A DNA stretch of 28,825 bases from Physocladia obscura (taxonomy: Eukaryota > Chytridiomycota > Chytridiomycetes > Chytridiales > Chytriomycetaceae), in assembly GCA_027596945.1 (NCBI GenBank), contig JADGJH010000131.1:1-28825 (forward strand). The letters run 5' to 3'. The position numbers and the translations under genes were made by a program. The notes below the pieces were generated by a model. That model was not told the origin of the DNA. It saw nothing but the letters and a program-made list of their open reading frames with translations, and did no database searches. Below are positions 1-9,703 of this stretch, in pieces. Within the stretch, counting starts at the first letter, position 1; each line of letters begins with the position of its first letter.

Positions 1-298
1 TTTTTTTCAACTCTTTCCCCTTTTTCTTTTTTTGCAAATTTTAAATTTACCCCCCCTTTTGTATTTTTTTTCCTCAAAAAAAAAAAAAAAAAAAAAAACA
101 CTCATGAAAGAAGAAATAAACAAAAAAATAAATACAAAACAGATATGTAGGCGTCATGATGCCTGTTTTTCAAAGCACTCAGATATTAAAAAATGAACAC
201 AAGCAGCAGGAAAATAGAAGAAGCACAAAAACTATCCTGACAAATTCAAATTAAAAATTTAGTGAGAAATATTCAAAAGATGGATTGCAATAACCGTT
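1..298. other. AT-rich left-edge flank, no gene seen
   Basis: The stretch holds long T, C and A homopolymer runs, including about 24 A near 77-100. It is probably the 3' flank of the minus-strand gene that ends at 299. I see no coding sequence or RNA gene. Confidence 0.6.
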
Positions 299-811
299 CT
301 ATTGATCAGAAGAATCCAATTTCTGTGTTAACCAGATATCAAAAGTATCAGCTTCGTTTGCATCTTCCATATCATCCACTTTCCCTGGAATGCATAACGT
401 CATGTGTTTCATTGTGGAAGTGAATAAGTTAAAATATTTGTGAATTATCCTTGTACCTTTGAAAACGCCATCTACAAAAAGGAGAGGAAATGTGCCGGGC
501 TGGACGGGACTATTTGCTTTAAGGAAAGCTTTGGCGTCGCTGTTAATAAAAAATAAAGAGATTACAAACAACAAGCGCAATGCTATGGCGGGTGAAGGAA
601 TTTGAAGAATCGAGGTCGAGTTGAATTGATTGTTGGCGCTTATTCGAAGGGCAGGATGCTTGAGAAGTGGTACTCACGCATTGGTGGCTACATCGACCTG
701 GGAAAATTGTACGTTCTTCATGGACAACAGATCGAACATTCTACGGGTGTCTTTCTTTGCCTTGACGGTGGAGGCGGACGAGGAAAAGTAGACAACGACT
801 TCGGCGCTCAT
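299..811 (-). CDS. SH3BGRL-like thioredoxin-fold protein (3 exons, 100 aa)
   Basis: Exons are 811-678, 539-457 and 384-299; the introns (138 and 72 nt) are GT-AG and the joined frame is open, giving 100 residues. The N-terminus MSAEVVVYFSSSAS matches the first beta strand and loop of SH3-domain-binding glutamic-acid-rich-like proteins (VYxxSxSGS pattern). The centre has the family's N-A-x-x-A/K-x-F-L stretch, and the third exon carries a strand-turn FVDGVFKGKVDD followed by an acidic helix ending in WLTQKL. These proteins have a glutaredoxin-like fold without the CXXC redox pair; no cysteine pair is seen here, so a redox enzyme role is unlikely. Molecular function in fungi is poorly known. 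The start lies only 32 bp beyond the EMC5 stop, in the same direction. The family call is by eye; the gene structure is firm. Confidence 0.8.
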
Positions 812-822
812 GTTGCCGTCAG

Positions 823-848
823 TTTATTATTTTTATAAAATATTTATT
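823..848 (-). terminator. Polyadenylation hexamers for EMC5, one overlapping its stop codon
   Basis: On the minus strand AATAAA lies at 848-843, with the EMC5 stop TAA (846-844) inside it. A second AATAAA lies at 828-823, just before the next gene's ATG at 811. The two genes therefore share only 32 bp for 3' end formation and the start of the next transcript. Confidence 0.5.
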
Positions 849-1299
849 TGTTGTTGTTGTTCTGGTTTGTCAAGAAAGTCGAGTGTTTGTAGATGCTAAT
901 GGCACGCGAATTCAGCAACTTGAATGAGGGGGCGAGAAGAAGCACGTCCATGCTGCGCGCGCCAATGTCGCGCGCCATGACAACGGGACGGAAGGCACCG
1001 GCCGCAAACACGATCCCGACCACGCCGACGAGCACCCCGACAAGACACTCAAAACCAATCTCCAGGGGTAGCGCATCGATAGCAAGTCCCTCTCCACCGC
1101 CAAGCCCAAGCCCATCTCCACTGCCGCGTCGCGTGGCCTTGACAAACGCCAGGTCTGCCGAATTAAGCAAATTAACCAAAAAAGCGAAGCAACAAGCGAA
1201 GAAAAAACACGCACGTTCCGCCGCAGAGTATCCTGAATGCAGAAGAAGCACCACGCCCACCGCCAGAACCACACTGCCCAGCGTGCTCGTCAATGTCAT
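844..1299 (-). CDS. EMC5: ER membrane protein complex subunit 5 (MMGT1-like), 2 exons, 131 aa
   Basis: Exons are 1299-1215 and 1154-844 with a 60-nt GT-AG intron; the product is 131 residues, the usual size for EMC5. Residues about 3-22 form a first membrane segment ending in LLLHSGYSAAEH, matching the family's HAAFSAAQH signature. After a Gly-rich loop, LPLEIGFECLVGVLVGVVGI resembles the second membrane helix that begins LPxDI in animal proteins. The C-terminus holds the conserved pattern around SFKLLNSRA (NHRG in animals). EMC5 is a core subunit of the ER insertase for tail-anchored and multipass proteins. The Met at 1299 is preferred over a longer frame to 1350 because the hydrophobic helix follows at once and the longer start would run into the divergent PCC1 gene. 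The Gly/Leu-rich loop (about residues 38-52) is longer than in animals. Confidence 0.88.
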   Translation of the reverse strand: MTLTSTLGSVVLAVGVVLLLHSGYSAAERACFFFACCFAFLVNLLNSADLAFVKATRRGSGDGLGLGGGEGLAIDALPLEIGFECLVGVLVGVVGIVFAAGAFRPVVMARDIGARSMDVLLLAPSFKLLNSRAISIYKHSTFLTNQNNNNK

Positions 1300-1332
1300 C
1301 GAAATTACTGAATTGAACAAATCAAAAAAGAA
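1300..1332. promoter_or_regulatory. 33-bp divergent promoter between EMC5 and PCC1
   Basis: The start codons of EMC5 (minus, 1299) and PCC1 (plus, 1333) are only 33 bp apart, so both 5' leaders must be very short or overlap. The interval is A-rich on the plus strand. No TATA box is evident. Confidence 0.55.
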
Positions 1333-1754
1333 ATGCCCAAAACCGAACAACCACCAGCCAAAATGTCAGAACCCCCAGCCCAATGACAATGCACTTATTC
1401 CGCGTGACCAATCAGAACCATTCGTATTCCCTTTGCGTCCGATCGTTTGGCCGGAATTGCCGCAACCGTTCTTGGGGCAGACCGCAACCCAAAGGGCACA
1501 ACAATGCTTTTCTCGGTTGCCGAATCTGATCCGCGCTTCCTAAAAGTGTTAGTGACATAGCGCTTCCTGTTTATCTCTCCAACTATCCAACGCCATCAAT
1601 GTAACCAACCAACCGTCTATTCAGGTATATCGAAAGTACCGATGTCAAATTGCTACGCACCGCCGTCACTTCAATAATGGAAAGCATTCAGCTTGTCAGC
1701 GATGGGTTCGACGCGTTTGATGTGCCTTTGTTAATTCCTGCACCAAGTTCCTGA
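1333..1754 (+). CDS. PCC1: KEOPS/EKC complex subunit Pcc1 (3 exons, 97 aa)
   Basis: Exons are 1333-1364, 1416-1547 and 1625-1754 (introns 51 and 77 nt, GT-AG). The unspliced frame has two TGA codons, so the gene is easily missed; splicing with donor GTCAGA removes both. The 97-residue product has the Pcc1 layout: strand IRIPFASDRLAGIAATVLG (human LAGE3 and yeast Pcc1 have xxIPFxxxxxAxIAxxxLxPD), a second strand around TTMLFSVA, then a LLRTAVTSIMESIQLV helix matching the LR-x-SV-x-S-x-x-x-x-I/L motif. Pcc1 dimerises within the Kae1-Bud32-Cgi121 complex that makes the universal tRNA t6A37 modification. It is divergent from EMC5, and its stop marks the edge of the CpG-poor block. The first-exon choice is inferred; exons 2 and 3 are strongly supported. 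Confidence 0.85.
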
Positions 1755-2455
1755 TGAAAAGAAAAAAAAAGAGAAGCAATTATCCCTCCCAGCTAAAGTT
1801 CAAATGAATAATTTATGTAATATTCTTCAGTCTGCAAAAGCCATAAAAAAAGAATAAAAAAGATTTGTTATTCAAATGTCTTTGACATCAAGACTTCCAT
1901 GACCAAAATTTGTTGTAAAAAAACTATCCAAAAATGTGGTGTCAAAGCAGAAGGGCACATATTTGACCAAACCACCATTACAAATGTTACAAATTAGCCC
2001 ACAACCTTGGATGCAGCTGCTGGTCATTCAGTCAGACCAACAATAAGTGGTTTGGTAGATTCAGCAATCACATTAACTGCACCAACAATAACAGCAATAG
2101 CAGTCAATAAAAAAAACACATCCAAGTCACCACAAAAGTCACCATGATCTGCTGTTGCATTGGTTTATCTCTATTTACAGTTGAGGCAAAGGTCCAAATA
2201 CAACAGGCAAAACAAAGGAATCATCCTACTTCAAAATCATGGCCATCTTGAAGTATCTCAAATCACTAATTGATAATTCCAATTAAATTGAACAGAAAAT
2301 ACATGATTTTGAACAGCTACAAATATGCAGTTGGCTAACTATTTCACACAGGTCAGGGTCATGGATAATGAAGCTAACTTGGATACAAATACACAAAATA
2401 TCTGGACCCAGATTCTCAAGAAGTGCTTTTTTACAATCAGCTCCATTATAACTGA

Positions 2456-2758
2456 TGTTAAAGTGTAAAAGATTCAAGCTGTATTGAAAGATGAATTCAC
2501 TCTTTATTGAAAGAAATCGCTCAATTTGCTTAAAAAGTAAAGAACAAAACAGTGGACTTGCAATTTCCATCATTAAGTGGTAGCTTTTGTATTAATACAA
2601 GGAAGTTTTGTATGGGGAGGAAAATGCAAGATTAATTTAAAGACTGTTTTTGGAATTTTTGTGATTGAGGATTTTGAGCAATGAAAATCTAGAATAAAGA
2701 AAAAAGAATTCTCACTAAAATTCCTTACCATACACAATCATAAATGGAGATTGCAACA
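2456..2758 (+). repeat. Degenerate repeat A, copy 1 (inverted relative to 3964-4076)
   Basis: The blocks 2456-2517 and 2711-2758 match the reverse complement of 4013-4076 and 3964-4009 respectively, by eye well above 75% identity. In the other copy the two blocks are contiguous, so 2518-2710 looks like a 193-bp insertion or a locally diverged stretch. Confidence 0.7.
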
Positions 2759-3119
2759 ACTGATCCTGATTCAAAATTTGTGACAAATTAATATGTTTAA
2801 GCTGAACCACCTGCTATTTCTAATAAAAATTAAGAGGAGAAAGATATTGCAAGAAAACAATGAAAGGAAAAGTAATGGGAATGACAGAAATTATTAACAG
2901 CAACTGTCGAACAAAATCAAGCACCAATTTGGTCAGCTTTATCACAGCTTCATCTTTGAAATCAGGTGTCTACATTCCATCTCATGTCCAGCATAGTCAG
3001 TGCATCAAACTGTTGTGAAACCAAAAGCATCTCCAGTTGCAAACACAAAAGCTCTCCTTTGGATATTTTAGACAACATAGAATCTAGCATTCTACAAACA
3101 GAGGTAATGAAGTAAAATA

Positions 3120-3450
3120 AAAGTAGAAAAATAAGAACATGATAAAGTTCTGGTAAGTTGTAGAAAAGTAGTGGAAGGGTTTCTTGTTCCTGAATTGGCT
3201 GGGCTAATTCAATACTTCATATCTCAGAACTAAATGATAAGATTTTGAGACTCAAGTATGAATTAAAGTTGAAGTGTAGAGTTTAAAACTTAATAAAGAC
3301 TTCTATTTAAAATGATCAATAATAAAATTGTTGGGTTTAAATAGTTTCTGGAAGGATAAAGAATAACAGATGTTTAAAAAAAAATGGTTAGAAAGCACTT
3401 GAAAATCGCTTCAATTGTTTTTGAACACTTGAAAATGTGGAAAATTAGAT
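3120..3450 (+). repeat. Degenerate repeat B, copy 1 (inverted relative to 4480-4880)
   Basis: The reverse complement of about 4480-4880 aligns along this stretch with many small gaps. The best core is around 3205-3245, where a block of about 40 bp differs at few sites. Several differences are CA versus TG or TA versus CG. No coding potential is seen. Confidence 0.75.
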
Positions 3451-3963
3451 TGGAAATCTAATTTACAATCATTTTATTGAAGATTTCATTTTTATTTTCC
3501 CCATACTTTACCAATCTTTCTTAAAAATTGATTCTACTACACTGAAATATGAAGTAGAAAATACAATAGCTTGTTTGGACAGTGGAAGAGCATATGGAAT
3601 ACTATTTTCTCAATATTATCTATACTAATTGGACTGGGAAATTCTCAAATGATAGTTGAGTTTATTCAAAACACCTTGACTTTATTTAATAATTATCTTT
3701 GTTTATTTATATTTTATTATTTATCTCTTGTCTGTTTGTTTTTTTTTCTCTTTGATTATTCATGTTTTGGTTTTGTTTTTTTGTTTCTTTTTAGGTTTTG
3801 GTTTGAATTAATAAATTGAAGATATTTTGAAAAATTGTTGTCCTGTTTATAAGGTGCAAAAGCAAGGCCAGGAATGCATAGAGCTCTGCACTACTGCAAG
3901 TTTTCTACCTTAAGAGTGACACTCCCAGCAGTGCAAACATTTTCTTTATACCCATTCCACCCT

Positions 3964-4076
3964 GTTACAATTTCCATTTATTATTGTGTATGATAAGGAT
4001 TTTTAGCAGAATATTTCTTTCAATAAAGAGTGAATTCAAACTTTCAATATAGCTTGAATCTTCTTGCACTTTAACA
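3964..4076 (-). repeat. Degenerate repeat A, copy 2
   Basis: This is the inverted counterpart of 2456-2758, with the two homologous blocks directly joined. The strand holding a 65-codon open frame (3965-4162, minus) covers it, but that frame has no recognisable domain and the other copy is broken in the corresponding frame. Confidence 0.7.
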
Positions 4077-4479
4077 CACCCCTTGACTTCCATGGTATTC
4101 AGGATAAATTTAACAATTCTGTAAAAGGAGTTAGTGGATATCCTGCAGTATTGCATATTCACCAGGACTAAAAGTCAACAGTATCACCAGAAATGGAGTA
4201 GACTGTTTGATGATTGGGTCAGTGAATACAAGCTTGCAAAGTGGAGTTTACCCTTTAGTGACAGGACACAGTTGGGTGACCTGGGCAATGGGTGATGACG
4301 CAACTCTATATGCTGGTATCAACAGAGTGCAGCCTGAGTGTAAAGTGAAAGGTTCTTGTTGCTGGTGGTGCCAAAACAAGAATTCAGTATCTTCAAAGAA
4401 AAAAGAAAAAAGATTGTGTTTATAAATTAGATCACTAATCTAATTTTCTTAGAGAATTTTCTAGAAATTTCTCAAGCCT

Positions 4480-4880
4480 TGTATTACTTTCAAGAGCTCA
4501 AAAACAATTCAAACAATTTCCAACTTCTTTCCAACCAATTTTCTTTCAAAGTGTCTTTATTTTTTTTCTTTTTTTTCTTTCTACTTCAAAAAACTACTTA
4601 ACCCAAGTGTTTTCTTTACGTTATTATTGGTATTATTAATAAAACAAAGTATATCTTAAGTATTAAAACTTCCATTCCAACTACATTCTATACTTCAGTT
4701 TCCAACTCTTATCATTCGGTTCTGAGATACAAAGTATTGAATTAGTTGACTCAAGCCACTACAGTTACCAGCAAAACATCTACTATATTTCTTCAACTTA
4801 CTGGAACCTTATGCAAGTTTCCCAGCTATTATTTGACAATTTACTTCATATTTATTCACCATACTTAAATATTTCTATTT
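4480..4880 (-). repeat. Degenerate repeat B, copy 2
   Basis: This is the inverted counterpart of 3120-3450. It retains one CpG (4717-4718) where copy 1 has TA (3231-3232). Confidence 0.75.
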
Positions 4881-5638
4881 ATTCTACATCTTGAGAGTAT
4901 GAAGGACACTACCTAGCTACTTTCAGGATCTGATCAGGCTTCAAATTTTTTCCAAGCTTATTCTGAACCTATTTTCCATTGATCTACTATGATGAATCTT
5001 ACTCAATTTTTTGATGCAAATGTTGTAGGATCAAGTTGATGACTACATTACTTATTGGCTCTGACTGATGGACCAGCTTTGGGCTGACAATCAAGCTTTG
5101 CTTGATGATCTTGTAGCTGTAATGAGAAGATAGATGATGAACCTGGCATGACAGAGCTGGTTTTGCAGATTTATCATATATTTACTGCAAATCTTCAAAG
5201 GAAAAATAGTTTGTTTGAAATAGCTTGACAAATTGAGTTTTACAAAACAGCAATTCTGTGCACCAACAGCAATATGTGTATTTCTATGTATTGTGCTCAA
5301 AATTAAAGGAGCAATTAACTTACCATTCATTCTGAATACATGTTTATGTTGATTTGCTGTGTAATAAGGGGTTTTAGAGATGACATAATTTTATTGATTT
5401 GTTGTGGCTATTCCGGAAAAGAAACTAAATTTTTATACTTTTTCCAGTGTAGCACCTAGGCTTGATTGGTCACCTGATATCTTAGCTATGAGTCAAATAC
5501 TCTATTTTTTATTTCTAGTGATACCAGCAGTGTCTTCAATCAAGATTAGGTAAGGAGAAAATTGGTTGCATCAATTTTTCCATTTTTTTCATGCAAATTT
5601 ACAAAGTTAAAGCACTTAAAAAAACTTACCTATCAATT

Positions 5639-5673
5639 TTTCACTTTTGAAACATACAACATGTTGTTTCAAG
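5639..5673. repeat. Imperfect palindrome in the CpG-poor block
   Basis: Arms of the form CACTTTTGAAACA and TGTTTCAAGTG flank and include a perfect 12-bp palindrome ACAACATGTTGT. It could fold into a hairpin. It resembles a terminal palindrome of a small element, but no partner copy was found. Confidence 0.45.
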
Positions 5674-7117
5674 TGCATAAAATTAATACAGATCCATGTC
5701 TGGACTTCCAGCATCTCGTAGCATCAATTGTAAATGAGTAATAAAAATATTTCTATCTTTACAGCCCATTGTCACATTGCACTGAGTACCACTACAGTAG
5801 CATGAGCTGCTGTAGTCTTTTGCCAAAAGGATAGCTTTATTTATCTCTTTTATCATTATGATGTTACCCTTGTTAACTACACAAGCTGAGGTCTCATGTA
5901 TGTATAACAAGTCCTGAGAGAGTCACTATGTGTATATGTTACATTACTCAATGATAAAAAAAATACTGTTTAATAAGGCAGCTGAAAAACATACAAAAAC
6001 ATTGCGTATGATGCTTGTTGTGTACTTTATTACCTATATGTGTTATTTCAGTATGGTGATCACTGTAGATGCCATTTTTTAGCTGCTAGGGCATCTCAGT
6101 TATGATTAAAACTTGAATTCCAAATGTTTAATGAAAGCTTTGTATTTCAATTTTTATTTATTGTACACAGAGAATTAATGGATTAATTATATTTTGCAGT
6201 GAATTATTCCAGACTTTTGCCACTGGTCATAGCATTTTAACAGTTTACTTTCTGCAAGTCTAATTTCTATGCAAAGTAAACAGGCTCAAATACAATATCA
6301 AATGATTTTGTAAAAGGCAAACAAAAACTTGTATAAAGAGTTTAGTGACTTTTATTTGGTTGATTATCATAGATTAGATGCTTTTATGCAAGGTCCAGAC
6401 CTGATTTATTTGGAACTTTGAAAAATGTTCTTTATTAAACCATATATTTTCAAACTGTGTTCTTAGTTTCAAATTTTATTTGAAAGGAATCAACGTGAAG
6501 CAAACTTGTGGATTTTTATTTATTTCATTAATAAAAAATCAGGAGTGAGGGTATGAAATAATTAGAAACTGCTAATCTATCTTGCTTTTCCAAAATTCAG
6601 TTTTCAGTGAATGTTCAGTGAAGGCAATAAGAAAGAGTGAGTCTACAAACAATACCATGATGATCAAAACTTGAAGAAAAGCTGGTAAAATATGAAGCAT
6701 TGTCATAGAATCAATGTCAGCATTTTAAGTATTGAAGTTAAACACTTGCATGAGTGTGCAAAAATATAATACTTCAACTGACAAGCCACAGAAAGATCTA
6801 AGTGCTGCAATTTGATTCTTTATTTTTGCATTCATTTACAGATTTAATTTTCCAGGCAAAAACTCCAATCAAAGAAAATATTTCACGCACTAAATATGTT
6901 ATTGGCTGTATTTCCCAGAGAAAAATTGTGAACAGATAAACTTTGCTGAACTTGAAATAATTTCTCATTTTGGCCCAAATCAAAGTTATATTTTTTTTGC
7001 TGATAGAATGAAAACCATTAGAAACAACCTCACTTGAAAAGTGAGAGGGGTGTGGTGATGGTTTTTTTATATTTAACTTAATAATTAAAAAGAAGAAAAG
7101 AAAGAAAAAAACTACTG

Positions 7118-9703
7118 CTAATGCTGCTTTTTTGGTTTGTCAAGATGTTTTGGTTTTTCGAGATATCTTCTCCGAGCATTAATGAACCAATCATTAATTT
7201 GATTTAAGCTGAGTCCAGTATCAGTGGCCATTGCTCTTTTTTCCTCGTCGTTTGGATACGGTTCGTGCTGGTGGGACATGAGCCACTGGAACAAATATTC
7301 AGTAACCTTAGGGTTCTGTTTCAATTGTACAAACAGAAAAAGTCGAAATAAGCCAAAGTTTGAAAGAGATGGTTTTTTTTCCAACTCACGTGGTTTGGTC
7401 TTGATTTTCGACTGTGGCTGGCGGTTGACAAATATGGGGTTCCGGATGCACTACCATTCGTCGAACCAGACAAGTTTCCTTCAGAAGCAGCATCGTCAGC
7501 GTTCATGGAGACTGACGTCAAAAAAGAAGGTGATACTGAAGTAGACGCCATTAACGGCAAAGATATCTTTGGCATCGCCTTTGGACGACGCATGAGTCGC
7601 AATTGGCGCCGCTTTTTCGAAATATTTTGTTGTTGCAGTTTCAATTGCTCCTCCTGTTCATACTCGGATTCTTGTTGTTTGTTTTGTACATGGTCTTTTT
7701 CTGCTGCTGTTGCGGTTATTTCTGGCGACGTCTCGCGATTTTCAATCGTCATTGAAACCGACATTGACAGCATTTTTTTCTTCTTCTCCGTCGCCACAGC
7801 AGCCGTCGCTTTAACAACACTCAGTCGCTTTTTTTCCGTACCCATACTAATATCAATTGCTGCCGTTTCTGCATTTGTCTTTGAGGCTAACTTTTGCGCA
7901 TACGGATGATATCGCCCTTCTCCTCCGCCGCGTTTTGTTTTGGCAAAACTCTTCGATCGCTGCATTATTTCATACATATTTGGATGTTTGAGTTGGTATT
8001 CTTCGTCAGATCGATAAGTAGTGAATATTTTGCCTGCGTTTTCTGTTATCGTTTGCTCCAGGTTGTCTTCAATCGCAGATTCGATTATAATATTACTATT
8101 ATTATTGTTGGTATGAATCTCGCTATCATTATATGTCAATATTTGATGATGATGATGATAGATTGTTGATGGATCGATTGTTTGGAGCGGATTGTCATAT
8201 ATTACTGTGCCATCGTTTCTTTCAATGCGACCAACGCCAGAAAGGCCGCTACTTTCGTTCTCTGAGCAAACAAGTGGAATATATGGGAATGATGCATTTG
8301 AATCACTGCAAAACGCAGCAAGTTCGGTTATGGGAATGTATCTATGTGGCTGTTCTTGCTGTTGCAGAGGCAGCAAATTCTCATCATGTTGTCGAGTTTG
8401 ATCGTGTCGAAGCTTATAATGACATTGCTGTCGTTGTTTATGGGGATATTGTTGAGAATGGCGAAACGGATATTCGGCAGTTTCATGAACTGTTGTCAGA
8501 GATGAGAATGATGAATCAGATGACAGCGCAGCAGTAACAAGAGTTGCAAAAGATGAAGAGGAAAACCCGTCGATTGCACGATGTTCTGGTATGTTTGATT
8601 CGAAGAGCGACGGGTTTGGGAAATTCTGGTTGGTTTGGTTTGGTTGTTTTAATTTTCAAGTGGCAAAAGAAAAACGAAACATAATATCAAAAGACGAAAA
8701 CTGGGAATTAAAGGCAGGTTTTATATATATATAAAATCAAACCAAGAGCGAATTTCGAGCGCCAGAGAAATCTATCTCGGAGCTGTTGCTATCAACAGAA
8801 TCGCCGCCTCGCAGATTTTCCAACTCTGATGAAGTGAATGGAATCCGACAATCAATCGCACTATCCACCGTTTTAAGCTCAATTTGAGATCTCGACATGA
8901 CCTGGAATAAAAAAACATACCCCACACTCAATAATTAATGTCCCTTTATCAAAAAAGCAAAAAAATTTGAAATTTGAAAAAAATCTATAAAAAGAGACCA
9001 ACAAAACAAAACAAAAAATAGTCACCTCAATCATTTCCCACGGCATCGGGTGCAGATATCCATAGGTTTGCGCAACATCCTCAGAAATATCAAACTCCGC
9101 AATCAACTCTGAATACAGTTGCGCCGCCGACGAAAACTCTTGCTGAATCCTGTCGTCCAAGTTACTTTCACCATTGCCACCGCCGCTACACCTTTCCAAA
9201 GCTCCGTCCATGCCATTGCATTTCAGATCGGATTGCAGAATCACGCCTACGCTATCATCTCCATAGTCGTTACAATGGTTAGAGCTTGCCTCGGGCGAAA
9301 TACGGAAAGATGGTGCCGTGAGCATATTGTAACCGCTAAGCGCATCATTTGCCGTAGGTATTTGCTGGCTATGCTTTATTTGATACTGCTGCAACGGCAG
9401 CTGCTGTTGCTGTTCCATTTGGTATTTTCCCGCCGCCGGCGAATTGCGTTTGGAGGAAAGCGGCGTCAAAATCAAAGACGAAGAAGCCGAAGAAAACGGC
9501 AGCGGCTTTATCGTGGAAACAGTGCTCATTCCAGAAGCGTCGGCAGTCGTTATTGCCGCTGCAGCCGCAGATGTCTGCGAGTTGGCTGTTGAAATTGACG
9601 CTGATTGAGGGAAAACTTCTGATAGCGCGACCACTGTCTGTGGATGAATATTTATGTATTCGTATTCTCCAAGAATTTTTTCGTATTCTTCTAGTGTTAG
9701 CAT
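7118..9703 (-). CDS. TALE-class homeodomain transcription factor (4 exons, 756 aa)
   Basis: Exons are 9703-9026, 8901-8743, 8625-7390 and 7315-7118; all junctions are phase 0 and GT-AG, giving 756 residues. Exon 3 has no ATG in frame and an upstream stop, so it must be internal. The homeodomain is at the C-terminus, about residues 685-744, interrupted by the last intron. It has the TALE three-residue extension with EPYP between helices 1 and 2, and recognition helix NQINDWFINARRR, with the invariant Trp, Phe, Asn and Arg residues and the TALE Ile at position 50. The first roughly 680 residues are low in complexity: Ala/Ser/Thr-rich and Gln-rich in exon 1, Ser-rich and His/Gln-rich early in exon 3, then Glu/Lys-rich. 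These are probably disordered activation regions. It probably binds TGAC/TGTC-type sites in the nucleus. Intron 2 (donor GTTTGA) contains a (TA)n palindrome. The weakest points are the exon 2/3 junction and whether exon 2 is always used. Confidence 0.88.
8147..8162. repeat. Trinucleotide microsatellite (GAT/ATC)n inside the homeobox gene
   Basis: A short tandem repeat in exon 3 of the homeodomain gene. On the coding strand it encodes a run of histidines (YHHHHQ). Such runs are length-variable between strains. Confidence 0.7.

Larger units (their letters stand above)
1755..7117. other. 5.4 kb AT-rich, CpG-depleted, gene-free repeat block
   Basis: I find no supportable gene here. Open frames are short (under 100 codons), lack family motifs and have no plausible splicing partners. 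Base composition is strongly AT-rich, with only 11 CpG dinucleotides counted in 5363 bp, whereas both flanking genes are rich in CpG right up to the edges. Degenerate repeats in opposite orientation occur inside (separate entries). This looks like old transposon-derived DNA worn down by CpG deamination. A minus-strand fragment at 5683-5910, ending in a Cys-containing, charged stretch, is the most protein-like remnant but is not assignable. Confidence 0.75.

Noticed and set aside
1333..1431. In-frame TGA codons before Pcc1 core: stop-codon readthrough, TGA reassignment or pseudogene
   Set aside because: Other genes here end in TGA (GUT2, RBBP4, QCR7, PCC1) and Trp is TGG throughout; a 51-nt GT-AG intron removes both codons and gives a normal N-terminus.
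893..1543. 216-codon plus-strand open frame, Ser/Pro/Thr-rich
   Set aside because: It lies antisense to EMC5 and out of frame with PCC1, both of which have clear family matches; its composition is that of a shadow frame.
4207..4425. 72-codon plus-strand frame
   Set aside because: No domain, no splice partners, within the degenerate repeat block.
5683..5910. 75-codon minus-strand frame, protein-like C-terminus
   Set aside because: Considered as a recombinase remnant, but no catalytic motif is visible and it sits in CpG-depleted decayed DNA.
8737..8931. Separate small gene ending at the TGA at 8737
   Set aside because: Downstream exon 8625-7390 has no start codon and an upstream stop, so it needs an upstream exon; a phase-0 intron skipping the TGA joins them.
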